Part shown: piece by piece, positions 1 through 6,317 of the stretch | Layout of the letters: each line of letters starts with the position of its first letter | How positions within the stretch are numbered: position 1 is the first letter of the stretch | From: JBKHAJ01 sp964641125 | GTDB taxonomy: Bacteria; Spirochaetota; Spirochaetia; SPDA01; CAZSGZ01 | DNA: 25,148 nt | Assembly (NCBI GenBank): GCA_964641125.1 | Contig: CAZXMO010000054.1 | Location: 1 to 25,148, forward strand | Reading direction: 5' to 3' | Made by a program: the position numbers and the translations under genes | Notes under the pieces: model-generated | The model's input: the letters and a program-made list of their open reading frames with translations, nothing else | The model's database searches: none | Told to the model about the DNA's origin: nothing

Positions 1-126
1 AATGCTCCTACTTCAATTTCCGGCAACACCGATGTGATTCATAGCATAGATTCGACCTATTGACGCCGGCACCAACTCCGGTGGCGAACGCGCGCATACC
101 GGCAAAGACGATTCTCCTTCCTTGTC

Positions 127-158
127 TTACACATTCTTTTGTGTTTCTTTTTACACAT
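127..158 (+). promoter_or_regulatory. Possible vapBC operator (repeats upstream of vapB)
   Basis: The octamer TTACACAT occurs at 127-134 and again at 151-158. Between them, ACACA (129-133) and TGTGT (140-144) form a 5-bp inverted repeat with a 6-base spacer. The cluster ends three bases before the Shine-Dalgarno of the antitoxin gene. VapB/VapC complexes usually bind inverted repeats just upstream of their own operon, so an autoregulatory site is plausible. No convincing -35/-10 pair was found here. The remaining sequence from 1 to 126 shows no gene that I can support. Confidence 0.25.
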
Positions 159-171
159 ATGGAGAAATAGT

Positions 172-348
172 ATGGCCACAAAGTTGGCAATAGATGACAG
201 TTTATTAGTAGAAGCCCAAGGAATTTCGGGGCTTAAAACGAAAAAGGATACGGTTAATCTCGCATTAAAAGAGTTTATCCAACAGCGGAGACAAGCTGAA
301 ATAGTAGAACTTTTCGGTAAAATTGAATATGTCAAGGATTACGATTAA
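172..348 (+). CDS. vapB: VapB-family antitoxin
   Basis: This is a 58-residue protein of the VapB antitoxin family (type II toxin-antitoxin). Its opening MATKLAIDDSLL, the central KTKKDTVNLALKEFI and the tail LFGKIEYVKDYD match the usual arrangement: a short ribbon-helix-helix-like DNA-binding N-terminus followed by a toxin-wrapping C-terminus ending in an acidic/aromatic stretch. The ATG at 172 is chosen because GGAGAA lies 5 bases upstream (161-166); a TTG at 139 in the same frame has no such site. In intact modules it neutralises the VapC ribonuclease and represses the operon. Here the partner toxin 20 bases downstream is internally deleted, so the antitoxin may be an orphan. The local sequence is more AT-rich than the genes that follow, which fits horizontal acquisition. 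Family assignment is firm; current function is uncertain. Confidence 0.8.
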   Translation: MATKLAIDDSLLVEAQGISGLKTKKDTVNLALKEFIQQRRQAEIVELFGKIEYVKDYD

Positions 349-368
349 AAAAAAATGAGAAGTAGAAA

Positions 369-572
369 ATGAAAATTCTCGTTGATACTTCTATCTGGTC
401 TTTAGCCCTAAGAAAAAACGGTATCCAGGGGTCACATATCGATTTTCTGATTTACGCCGCGGCTATTAATCACCATTTACCAATTTTCACCACGGACAAT
501 GATTTTGAGAGTTACCGGAAAATAATCGATTTCGATTTGCATGAAATAAGAAATGAGCTGAGGCATCAGTGA
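369..572 (+). CDS. Internally deleted VapC toxin (PIN-domain remnant)
   Basis: This is an intact 67-codon reading frame that is clearly two ends of a VapC toxin joined together. Residues 1-16 (MKILVDTSIWSLALRK) are the normal N-terminus with the first metal-binding Asp6. From residue 17 (NGIQGSHIDFLI) the sequence is the normal C-terminal third, with Asp25 and the TTDNDF motif (Asp43, Asp45). VapC proteins are normally about 130 residues, so roughly 60-70 central residues are missing, including the region that carries the second catalytic acid (a Glu) and much of the PIN fold. The reading frame is kept across the junction near 412-422. The protein is probably inactive as a ribonuclease, though it could still fold around VapB. 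It could alternatively be annotated as a pseudogene. Confidence 0.75.
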   Translation: MKILVDTSIWSLALRKNGIQGSHIDFLIYAAAINHHLPIFTTDNDFESYRKIIDFDLHEIRNELRHQ

Positions 573-582
573 GCTGTTCCCC

Positions 583-1356
583 CTACTCCTTCCAGGGGAA
601 GAGCATCCCCTTCAGGGTCCGGGTCCCTACCTTTTCCTGCTCTTCTTTCAACAGATGGCCCCAGGGGATCTTGCGGCGGCTGACGTCGGGGTGCTCTTCC
701 AAGTAATCGTACTTGTAGAGCCTGAGCTTCAGCCCCGCCTGATGCCACAGGAGAATACCGGTGATTCCCGGCAGAAGTAGCGCGGTGAAGAAAGAGATAA
801 TAAAGGTAAAGAGTGCCGCGATCCCTAAAAAAATCGAGAACATGGTGTTGTCCAGGAGGAGGACGAAGCTCTTCTTGATGACCGAAGAATTCTTCCCCTC
901 CATCCGGGAACGGATCGGATAGTAGAACTGGGACGCCAGGGTCCAGGCGACGCTTATCCAGAAGATGACCGCGATTGCGATGAGTCCTAGGAAACCGCCT
1001 AACCGGATATAAAAGGGAAATCCCACCAGGTAGAGGACAATCTGAGCGACGGTAATCACCGAGAGGACTATACTCGACTTCCAGACCTGCTTGAGATAGT
1101 CCGTAAAATCGGCGAAGCCGGGGGATTTATAATCGGCCAAGTCCCGGGCAAAGAAGGAGGCCGCGCCGGTGTAGTAGTTGAAGACACAGACAAAGAAGAT
1201 GAACACCAGAAATGATACGACCGGATAGGCGCGAGTCAGGTAGGGAATAAAAATGCCCAATGACAGGATGACATTGAATCCAAGATTGACTAAAACGATG
1301 CGGAGCATGTTGTCCCAGAGGTCAAAGAAAGCCTTCTTGATGAGAAATCCTATCAT
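583..1356 (-). CDS. Polytopic membrane protein, possibly YesL/DUF624-like
   Basis: This is a 257-residue protein with about five or six strongly hydrophobic segments (roughly residues 18-40, 44-62, 94-112, 120-143 and 170-198) and a polar, charged C-terminal tail of about 45 residues starting near YDYLEEHPDV. There is no signal peptide, and no transporter or enzyme motif was seen. The N-terminal KKAFFDLWDNMLRIVLVNLG and the overall size resemble the YesL/DUF624 family of membrane proteins of unknown function, often found beside sugar-uptake genes, but the match is weak. It lies downstream of the corrinoid-protein gene on the same strand with a 96-base gap, so co-transcription is possible but not shown. 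The ATG at 1356 has no strong ribosome binding site. Confidence 0.6.
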   Translation of the reverse strand: MIGFLIKKAFFDLWDNMLRIVLVNLGFNVILSLGIFIPYLTRAYPVVSFLVFIFFVCVFNYYTGAASFFARDLADYKSPGFADFTDYLKQVWKSSIVLSVITVAQIVLYLVGFPFYIRLGGFLGLIAIAVIFWISVAWTLASQFYYPIRSRMEGKNSSVIKKSFVLLLDNTMFSIFLGIAALFTFIISFFTALLLPGITGILLWHQAGLKLRLYKYDYLEEHPDVSRRKIPWGHLLKEEQEKVGTRTLKGMLFPWKE

Positions 1357-1452
1357 GACCGCTACTCTACCAGCTTTTCCGGTATCTGTAAAATAGAAAA
1401 AGACGCCCGAGATACTCTCCCGGACGCCCTTTAGAAAGCGTAAACTCAGTTG

Positions 1453-2085
1453 TCAGCCGATGGTCTGAACGGCCGCGTCCGCCGCGGAAGCCGCGTCGGG
1501 CGCGTAGATGTCGGCGCCGATGCTCTCGCAGTAACTCTGGGTTACGGGCGCGCCGCCGATCATGATTTTGACCTGATCCCGGATACCCGCTTCCTCGACC
1601 GCTTTTACGATGTTTTCCATCTCGGTCATAGTGGTCGTGAGCAGAGCGGAACAGGCAATGACATGTGCCTTTTTCTCCTTGGCGGATTCGATGAATTTTT
1701 CGGCGGGACAGTCGATGCCGAGGTCGATGACCTCGAGGCCCTTTCCTTCCATCATGATCTTGACCAGGTTTTTGCCGATGTCGTGAAGGTCGCCTTTTAC
1801 GGTACCGAGTACAACCCGGCCCTTTGCTTCTTCGTCCTCTTCAGCCATTACGGGCTTGAGGACTTCGATTCCGGCATTCATAGCACGGGCTGCGATAAGG
1901 ACTTCGGGGACATAGACTTCGTTCTTTTTGAACTTTTCACCGATTATTCCCATTCCGGCCATAAGACCTTCATTGAGGACCTTCTTTCCCTCCATTCCCT
2001 CGTCTAACGCCTTCTGGACGAGTTCCTTTACCTCGTTAGCTTTCCCTTTCTGAAGAAATTCAGAAATCTCGTTCAAAATACTCAT
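1453..2085 (-). CDS. Methyltransferase cognate corrinoid protein (MtbC/MttC-like)
   Basis: This 210-residue cytoplasmic protein carries a methylcobamide cofactor between two methyltransferases. Residues 1-85 are the four-helix cap domain and residues 88-210 the Rossmann-like B12-binding domain. The signature GDLHDIG (98-104) supplies the lower cobalt ligand His101. The other family motifs SALLTTTM (146-153) and GGAP (177-180) are present. Length matches the MtmC/MtbC/MttC group used for methylamines and other methyl donors. A good ribosome binding site (GGAGG in the minus-strand leader at 2091-2096) supports the start. It is 20 bases downstream of a PocR-domain regulator that probably controls it. 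Neither the substrate-specific methyltransferase nor the acceptor methyltransferase is in this window, so the methyl donor cannot be named. Confidence 0.9.
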   Translation of the reverse strand: MSILNEISEFLQKGKANEVKELVQKALDEGMEGKKVLNEGLMAGMGIIGEKFKKNEVYVPEVLIAARAMNAGIEVLKPVMAEEDEEAKGRVVLGTVKGDLHDIGKNLVKIMMEGKGLEVIDLGIDCPAEKFIESAKEKKAHVIACSALLTTTMTEMENIVKAVEEAGIRDQVKIMIGGAPVTQSYCESIGADIYAPDAASAADAAVQTIG

Positions 2086-2105
2086 AGGTTCCCTCCATTA
2101 TGTTT

Positions 2106-3479
2106 TTATCCGGCACGTTGTCCGGATTGGTTCGCATGTTTTCGGCCCTTCGATTCTCGATATTTCCCGGGACTTATTCCGGTCATTTTCTTGAAGACCT
2201 TTGAGAAGTAGCTCTGGTCCTCGTATCCGGTCAAAAAGGCAATATCCACTAAGGATACCGAATCGTCTAAGAGGAGCCGCTTGCTCATGGTGACCCGCAC
2301 TTCGTTCAAGTAGGTGTTAAAATTACACCCCATCTCTTCTTTGAAAATCTTGCTGAAATACGAAGGACTTATGTGAGCAACATCCGCGACATCCGCTAAG
2401 GATATCTTGTTCATGTAATTCTTTTTTATAAACTCCAAGGCTTTGTAGATCACGTCCACGTGCTTGACATCTTTCAGATCGAATACGCAGTCGGAAAATC
2501 GGATCATTATTCTCGAGAGCCACATGGCTATCTGATCGACGCTCCTGAAGTCTTGGATCTGATTGATGTACTTATAGTTGAGTCCGAAGATCTCATCGAC
2601 GCTGGCGCCGCCCTCGAGGGCCGCCCGGGATAATAGAACGATGAGCTCCAAAACTCTCGCTTTGATCACGTCGAAATTGTTGGCCCGGGAAAAGAATACA
2701 TGACCCAATATTTCGTTCAGGGCGCTCCTCGCTCCTTCTTTATCTCCGGCGGAAATGTAGTGGAGGAGCTCCTTCTCCTTGTCCAGGGGATATTCGTCCC
2801 CTTCGATTGTCCCCCCCATCGATTTAAGAAGGGGCAGATAGGAGTAGAGCGAATCGTCCCTCTCCTCCTCCTGTTTCTCCTCCTCGGATGCCCCCCTCTC
2901 TCTCAAGACTTCGGTAGTCTGTCTCGAGATATCGTCGGCCACCAGCATGAGAAGATCGGAGAGCGCCTGGACTCTTCCATGGGAGAGCTTAGGCACCTCA
3001 TCGAGAGAATGCCTGAGCTCGAGAACCTCTTCCTCGGATATTCGGTATTTCCTGATAAAATCGAGGAAGAACTCTTCCTTATCTTCTAAGAGGATAGGTC
3101 CGGCCAGAAGCGCGGCCTGCATGGCCCCCCGGACCATAATCGGAGCCACCCAATGGATAAGCCCGAGGGGACAGAAAAAGGTATACTTTCCTCCGAACCG
3201 CTCGGCCTGATAACTCCCGTAGCGGTGGGCGTGATAACAGGACAGGGAGTCTCGCTGGTTGCTGCCCACGGCAAGTGAGCAAAAGCGGCACATCCCGCGG
3301 TCGTATTCGCCGTTTATAACGGGTTCTCCGCTTCCGTCTATGAGGGTACAGTGTATTCCCGTAGCAATTGAATAGTCCTTGACCGCCTTTTCCGCTGTGG
3401 TGAGGTCGAAATCGTAGCTGTGCTGCAGGATATCCTGTTCTGTTTTACCCATATACGCCGAATTTACATTTTTTTCCAT
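2106..3479 (-). CDS. PocR-domain AraC-family transcriptional regulator
   Basis: This is a 457-residue regulator. Residues about 24-190 form a PocR-type ligand-sensing domain with the cysteine pattern C64-x2-C67, C81 and C103. A charged linker (about 195-210) and a helical middle follow. Residues 342-441 are a two-helix-turn-helix AraC/XylS DNA-binding domain ending with the classic GYEDQSYFSKVFKKMTGISP. PocR domains sense small metabolites; the archetype is the propanediol regulator of Salmonella. I infer control of the adjacent corrinoid-dependent pathway. The start is set at ATG 3479. A longer frame up to 3578 exists but begins upstream of a strong promoter (3520-3547), so its first 33 residues would not be transcribed from there. 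ATG 3452 is a less likely alternative. No clear Shine-Dalgarno precedes any of these. Confidence 0.88.
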   Translation of the reverse strand: MEKNVNSAYMGKTEQDILQHSYDFDLTTAEKAVKDYSIATGIHCTLIDGSGEPVINGEYDRGMCRFCSLAVGSNQRDSLSCYHAHRYGSYQAERFGGKYTFFCPLGLIHWVAPIMVRGAMQAALLAGPILLEDKEEFFLDFIRKYRISEEEVLELRHSLDEVPKLSHGRVQALSDLLMLVADDISRQTTEVLRERGASEEEKQEEERDDSLYSYLPLLKSMGGTIEGDEYPLDKEKELLHYISAGDKEGARSALNEILGHVFFSRANNFDVIKARVLELIVLLSRAALEGGASVDEIFGLNYKYINQIQDFRSVDQIAMWLSRIMIRFSDCVFDLKDVKHVDVIYKALEFIKKNYMNKISLADVADVAHISPSYFSKIFKEEMGCNFNTYLNEVRVTMSKRLLLDDSVSLVDIAFLTGYEDQSYFSKVFKKMTGISPGKYRESKGRKHANQSGQRAG

Positions 3480-3519
3480 TCTATAGTACACGTAAGTTAT
3501 ATTCAATGTATTGGAATTT

Positions 3520-3547
3520 ATTATACTCTTTATAAAAACCTTGACAA
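3520..3547 (-). promoter_or_regulatory. Sigma70-type promoter of the PocR/AraC gene
   Basis: On the minus strand TTGTCA (3542-3547) and a perfect TATAAT (3520-3525) are separated by 16 bases. The predicted transcription start is near 3513, giving a leader of about 34 bases before the ATG at 3479. The promoter sits between the CAT tRNA gene and the regulator, so the two are probably separate transcription units. Confidence 0.6.
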
Positions 3548-3591
3548 TTATTGTGGAGTCGGCCGGAAAAAACTGCACATGAAAAGCTTTT

Positions 3592-3664
3592 TAGCGGCGA
3601 CTGGACTCGAACCAGTGACCTAACGGATATGAGCCGTTTGCTCTACCAACTGAGCTACACCGCC
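3592..3664 (-). tRNA. tRNA-Met (anticodon CAT)
   Basis: A 73-base cloverleaf reads on the minus strand: acceptor GGCGGTG pairing with CGCCGCT (a G-T wobble at 1-72 and another at 6-67), D arm with AGCTCAGTTGGTAGAGC, anticodon stem AACGG/CCGTT around the loop CTCATAT, and T arm ACTGG/CCAGT around TTCGAGT. The anticodon is CAT. The G1-U72 pair is not the unpaired C1-A72 of an initiator, so it is an elongator tRNA-Met. A tRNA-Ile whose C34 is modified to lysidine cannot be excluded by sequence reading alone. CCA is not encoded; the 3' end is followed by AAAA. Confidence 0.9.
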
Positions 3665-3679
3665 GATTATCAGAGGGGT

Positions 3680-3708
3680 ACTATACCAGCAGGTGTTTTT
3701 TATGTCAA
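3680..3708 (-). promoter_or_regulatory. Strong sigma70-type promoter of the CAT tRNA
   Basis: On the minus strand a consensus TTGACA (3703-3708) is 17 bases from TATAGT (3680-3685), and the tRNA begins 15 bases after the -10 box. The -35 box lies over the ATG (3702-3704) of the thioesterase gene on the opposite strand. Confidence 0.75.
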
Positions 3709-4118
3709 TATTTAACTCTATGAAACACACCTGCACCCTAGCTGTACGTTCATACGAATGTGACGGGTACCGTCATGTCAACAATGCGGTTTATCTCAAT
3801 TACCTCGAATTCGCACGGATTGAATTCCTCCGGGATATCGGATTCGATTATTCCCGCATGCTGGATATGGGGTTCGGTATCTTTGTAAAATCGATTAGTA
3901 TTGAATTCAAGTCCCCCGCCGAGACGGGAGATACCCTCACCATAGTAACCGAACCGATCATGAAGAAACGGGCGAGCGGTATTTTCCGGCAGATAATATA
4001 CAAAGGCGGCGCGGTTTCGGCGGAGGCGGATGTAACCTGGGTGTTGGTCGATTCCTCGGGGAAACCGGCGAAGATTCCCGTCGAGCTCGACAGACCTCAA
4101 CTGGCACCGGAGATGTAG
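3702..4118 (+). CDS. Acyl-CoA thioesterase, YbgC/FadM (4-hydroxybenzoyl-CoA thioesterase) family
   Basis: A hotdog-fold thioesterase of 138 residues from this start. The N-terminal motif YECDGYRHVNNAVYLNYLEFAR is the family signature; the Asp in YECDGYRHVNN is the catalytic acid in YbgC-type enzymes, where the usual form is D-x-x-x-H-V-N-N. Downstream elements SIEFKSPAETGDTLTI and ADVTWVLVD fit the central strands. It hydrolyses acyl-CoA thioesters in the cytoplasm; chain-length preference cannot be read from sequence. ATG 3702 is preferred because AGGTG lies 6 bases upstream; ATG 3720 would also give a normal-length family member but lacks a ribosome binding site. It leads a co-directional group with the HATPase and PilZ genes (6-base gap to the next). 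Its own promoter was not identified. Confidence 0.85.
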   Translation: MSIFNSMKHTCTLAVRSYECDGYRHVNNAVYLNYLEFARIEFLRDIGFDYSRMLDMGFGIFVKSISIEFKSPAETGDTLTIVTEPIMKKRASGIFRQIIYKGGAVSAEADVTWVLVDSSGKPAKIPVELDRPQLAPEM

Positions 4119-4124
4119 AAAGAA

Positions 4125-4664
4125 ATGGCGGCGCATCTGTTTTTCCGCGGCAAGCGATACCGGAAAATAAGCTTCATCATCAAACGGGACGCCGATTTCG
4201 GAGAAATCCTCAATCTTTTAAGCTCGATCGAATTCGAAGGGGTCGAGCTTCCCCTCAAAGCTGAGCAGATAGCCTTTGCCGTCCTCGAGCTTATCAATAA
4301 CAGCCTAAGGGCACATAGGGAAAAGGGGGTCGAAGAACCGGTCCGCCTCCGTTTCGCGGGAAAGGACTCGGGTGTCCATATCCAGGTCCAGGATTGGGGG
4401 GGAGGCTTCGATACATCCCGACTTCCGTACGACCTGAACACATCGCCCGAGGAGATAGACACCAATGCCGATCAATTCCAGGAGTATCGGGAGAACCACG
4501 GATACCTGAGGTTCGGAATCGGACTCTACGTGGCAAAGCGGACCTTTGACCGGTTCGCCCTGTACTTCATCGACGAGGAGCTCAATGAGGTCCAGTGGGG
4601 TGAAGACAGGTGCAGGGGCACCCAGATAGAACTGGAGATAACAGGAGTATCCCGTGAACGATAA
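4125..4664 (+). CDS. Stand-alone GHKL (HATPase_c) ATP-binding protein
   Basis: This 179-residue cytoplasmic protein is built almost entirely from one histidine-kinase-like ATPase domain. The N box (ELINNS, 55-60), G1 box (DWGGGF, 90-95), G2 box (GIGLYVAKR, 131-139) and a G3-like GTQIELEI (165-172) are all present, so ATP binding is likely. There is no dimerisation/phosphoacceptor helix with a His, no sensor domain and no membrane segment. It is therefore not a complete sensor kinase. It could be an anti-sigma-factor-type serine kinase or an uncharacterised partner-dependent ATPase. Its last 11 bases overlap the start of the PilZ gene, which implies translational coupling and suggests the two products act together. 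Substrate and partner are unknown. Confidence 0.75.
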   Translation: MAAHLFFRGKRYRKISFIIKRDADFGEILNLLSSIEFEGVELPLKAEQIAFAVLELINNSLRAHREKGVEEPVRLRFAGKDSGVHIQVQDWGGGFDTSRLPYDLNTSPEEIDTNADQFQEYRENHGYLRFGIGLYVAKRTFDRFALYFIDEELNEVQWGEDRCRGTQIELEITGVSRER

Positions 4665-5037
4665 GAGCAAGAGCAATGCCGCACGAAAGGAACGTGAGAG
4701 ATGTTACGCCAAGGTCATCTTCAAAGACACCAACACCCCCGGGTATGTGCGGGATATCAGCACCGGCGGTTTTCGTTTCGAGCTCCTTAAGGATGTGGAC
4801 TGGGAAATAGGAAGCACGCGGAAGGTTGTCATAGTTCCCGAAGAAGAAATCGGATTCGCTCCGGTTCACGGAAGCGTGGAGATCCGGTGGAAACGGTCCG
4901 AGGGTGTATTCATCGACATCGGGGCGAAATTCGTTTCGGTCCAGGACAAGTACTCCCTCGAAAACTACAAGCTTCTCATGAAATACTTCAAGACCCGCGT
5001 CCGGCCGGAGATAACCGGCCGGAATCCGGATTCATAA
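4654..5037 (+). CDS. Short single-domain PilZ protein
   Basis: This 127-residue protein consists of one PilZ domain, the common c-di-GMP receptor module. The DxSxxG motif is intact as DISTGG (34-39). The upstream arginine motif normally reads RxxxR; here it is RCYAK (16-20), so the second Arg is Lys, although extra basic residues (Arg11, Arg14) lie just before it. Binding of c-di-GMP is likely but affinity may be altered. The GTG start at 4654 overlaps the end of the HATPase gene, consistent with coupled translation. Its stop (5035-5037) is one base from the stop of the convergent GAF/PilZ gene. No enzymatic output domain is attached, so it probably acts as an adaptor. Confidence 0.85.
   Translation: MNDKSKSNAARKERERCYAKVIFKDTNTPGYVRDISTGGFRFELLKDVDWEIGSTRKVVIVPEEEIGFAPVHGSVEIRWKRSEGVFIDIGAKFVSVQDKYSLENYKLLMKYFKTRVRPEITGRNPDS
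5001..5022. repeat. Inverted repeat at the convergent PilZ gene ends
   Basis: The self-complementary octamer CCGGCCGG occurs at 5001-5008 and 5015-5022 with the 6-base spacer AGATAA. This gives an 8-bp GC-only hairpin in either transcript. A second palindrome, AATCCGGATT, follows at 5023-5032. The hairpin lies in the last codons of the short PilZ gene, before the back-to-back stops. There is no T run after it, so it may act as an RNA 3'-end stabiliser or factor-assisted terminator rather than a canonical intrinsic terminator. Confidence 0.45.
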
Positions 5038-5038
5038 A

Positions 5039-6304
5039 TCAATCGTCGAAAAGATCCAAAGCGGGCGGCGGTGCACCTCCCTCCCAGCGGTTTTCATCCT
5101 CCCGCGTGAACTCCCGTCCGTAGATGTAATCGAAGAGGTATCTGAAGTCCTCCGGCTGTATCTCTAAAAAGAGAATCCCGTAATAATAGATATCCTCCTC
5201 CGAGAACTTCCGCATGACCCGGGAAGGAATGGTCATCTTCCGGTTCTTGAAGCTCAAGACGAGATCGAAATCGGTGTACAGACCGAACTGGTCGGCTAAG
5301 TGCGGCGAGCTATGCGCGAAGAGCATCCCCGATGCCGAGACGTCCACGATCTCCGGCACAAACTCTTCGTCCGTCGGCTTTTCTCCCTTGAAATAGCCGT
5401 GGAGCTTGAGGGAATAGGCTAGGACCTTAGAGAATTGGGATACATAATCGACGAGCTCCTCGCTGAAGCCCTTTCGCTTCTCCTCGCCGTTCATGAGGTA
5501 GATGTATCCGGTTACATAATCTTGGAAAAGGATCGGACAGTAGACCTCGGAAAAGATCCCCTCGTCCGATTTCTCGGTCAATATCGCCGACATCCTCAGG
5601 TGGACGTTCTTGGGATTGGTGCCCTCTTCGACGAGTACCTCTTTCAACATATCCCGGGAAATGATACGGGTCGAGCCGTACATCTCCTCCTGAATGAAGG
5701 ACATGTTCGTATCGGGAATGTAGAAGACGCGCCCGAACCGGGTTATACACCGCTCTTCAAAGGTCTCGGGGTCTTTATCACGGAACATCCGGATTTTATT
5801 GTCCTCGGCTATGCTCTCTATCTTGGAGCGAAAGTTATCGGTGAGCTTCTGAATGCTGGTGACATCGAAATCTTCGTCGAACGCCGGCTCGTTCAGGGGT
5901 TCATAGGTGCGGCTCCGGGGAAAATCGAGGACTATCTGTTGTCCCTGAACGACGAAGGAGGCCTCTGCACCCTCCGGCGGAGGTACCCGCTCGTATTTTC
6001 GTTCCAAATTCTTGACCATAAGCTTCGGGTACCGGATTTGCATCAAAGACCGCTCGGTATTTTCGACGGTACTCTCGAAGGTCATGGTGTGCCCGTAATA
6101 TGAAAAGAAGATACGTATCGATTCCTCTTCCCGGTAGTGAGATAAATCACCGTCTTCTTTGATCAGGCTGATGCTGCCTTCGTCGAACCGGAATATTTTG
6201 GCGGTATCCAGCTTTTTATCTCCATGGATATCGACGGGCATTCCCTTGTCGCGGACGGCTGAAAGGACAAACTCTTTTTCGATTCTGCCGATTGGTATTC
6301 CCAC
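5039..6304 (-). CDS. PilZ protein interrupted by a GAF-like domain
   Basis: This 421-residue cytoplasmic protein shows, in order: a YcgR-N-like beta region (about 1-100), an RKYER arginine motif (102-106) followed by one or two strands to about 130, a mixed alpha/beta region (about 150-300) whose end (VYCPILFQDYVTGYIYLMNG, then GFSEELVDYVSQFSKVLA) reads like the end of a GAF domain, and the rest of a PilZ barrel beginning DVSASG (321-326). In ordinary PilZ proteins RxxxR and DxSxxG are a few tens of residues apart; here more than 200 separate them. It may belong to a spirochaete family such as DUF1577; I could not check this. GTG 6304 is preceded by GGGAGGAG. It lies 13 bases downstream of the lipoprotein gene, probably one operon. 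A c-di-GMP receptor with a second ligand input is the likely role. Confidence 0.75.
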   Translation of the reverse strand: MGIPIGRIEKEFVLSAVRDKGMPVDIHGDKKLDTAKIFRFDEGSISLIKEDGDLSHYREEESIRIFFSYYGHTMTFESTVENTERSLMQIRYPKLMVKNLERKYERVPPPEGAEASFVVQGQQIVLDFPRSRTYEPLNEPAFDEDFDVTSIQKLTDNFRSKIESIAEDNKIRMFRDKDPETFEERCITRFGRVFYIPDTNMSFIQEEMYGSTRIISRDMLKEVLVEEGTNPKNVHLRMSAILTEKSDEGIFSEVYCPILFQDYVTGYIYLMNGEEKRKGFSEELVDYVSQFSKVLAYSLKLHGYFKGEKPTDEEFVPEIVDVSASGMLFAHSSPHLADQFGLYTDFDLVLSFKNRKMTIPSRVMRKFSEEDIYYYGILFLEIQPEDFRYLFDYIYGREFTREDENRWEGGAPPPALDLFDD

Positions 6305-6317
6305 TGCTCCTCCCGAA

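Noticed and set aside
60..90. An imperfect inverted repeat (CGCCGGCACC / GGTGGCG) near the left edge.
   Set aside because: It has a three-base bulge and no T run, and no gene end is identifiable beside it. Probably incidental.
1397..1423. A possible intrinsic terminator for the corrinoid gene: small GAGA/TCTC stem with a T run on the minus strand.
   Set aside because: The stem is only four pairs plus a bulged extension, and the T run is displaced by about five bases. Not strong enough to list as a feature.
1450..2007. A 185-codon plus-strand frame over the corrinoid protein gene.
   Set aside because: It is antisense to the B12-binding motif gene, and its composition (Asp, Phe and His rich) is typical of a shadow frame.
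3480..3578. An N-terminal extension of the PocR/AraC regulator up to 3578.
   Set aside because: A TTGTCA-16-TATAAT promoter lies inside it, so the main transcript would start downstream of the extended start codon. The extension does not resemble the family.
3420..3623. A 67-codon plus-strand frame crossing the tRNA gene and the regulator's promoter.
   Set aside because: It covers a tRNA in antisense and two promoter boxes, so coding use is very unlikely.
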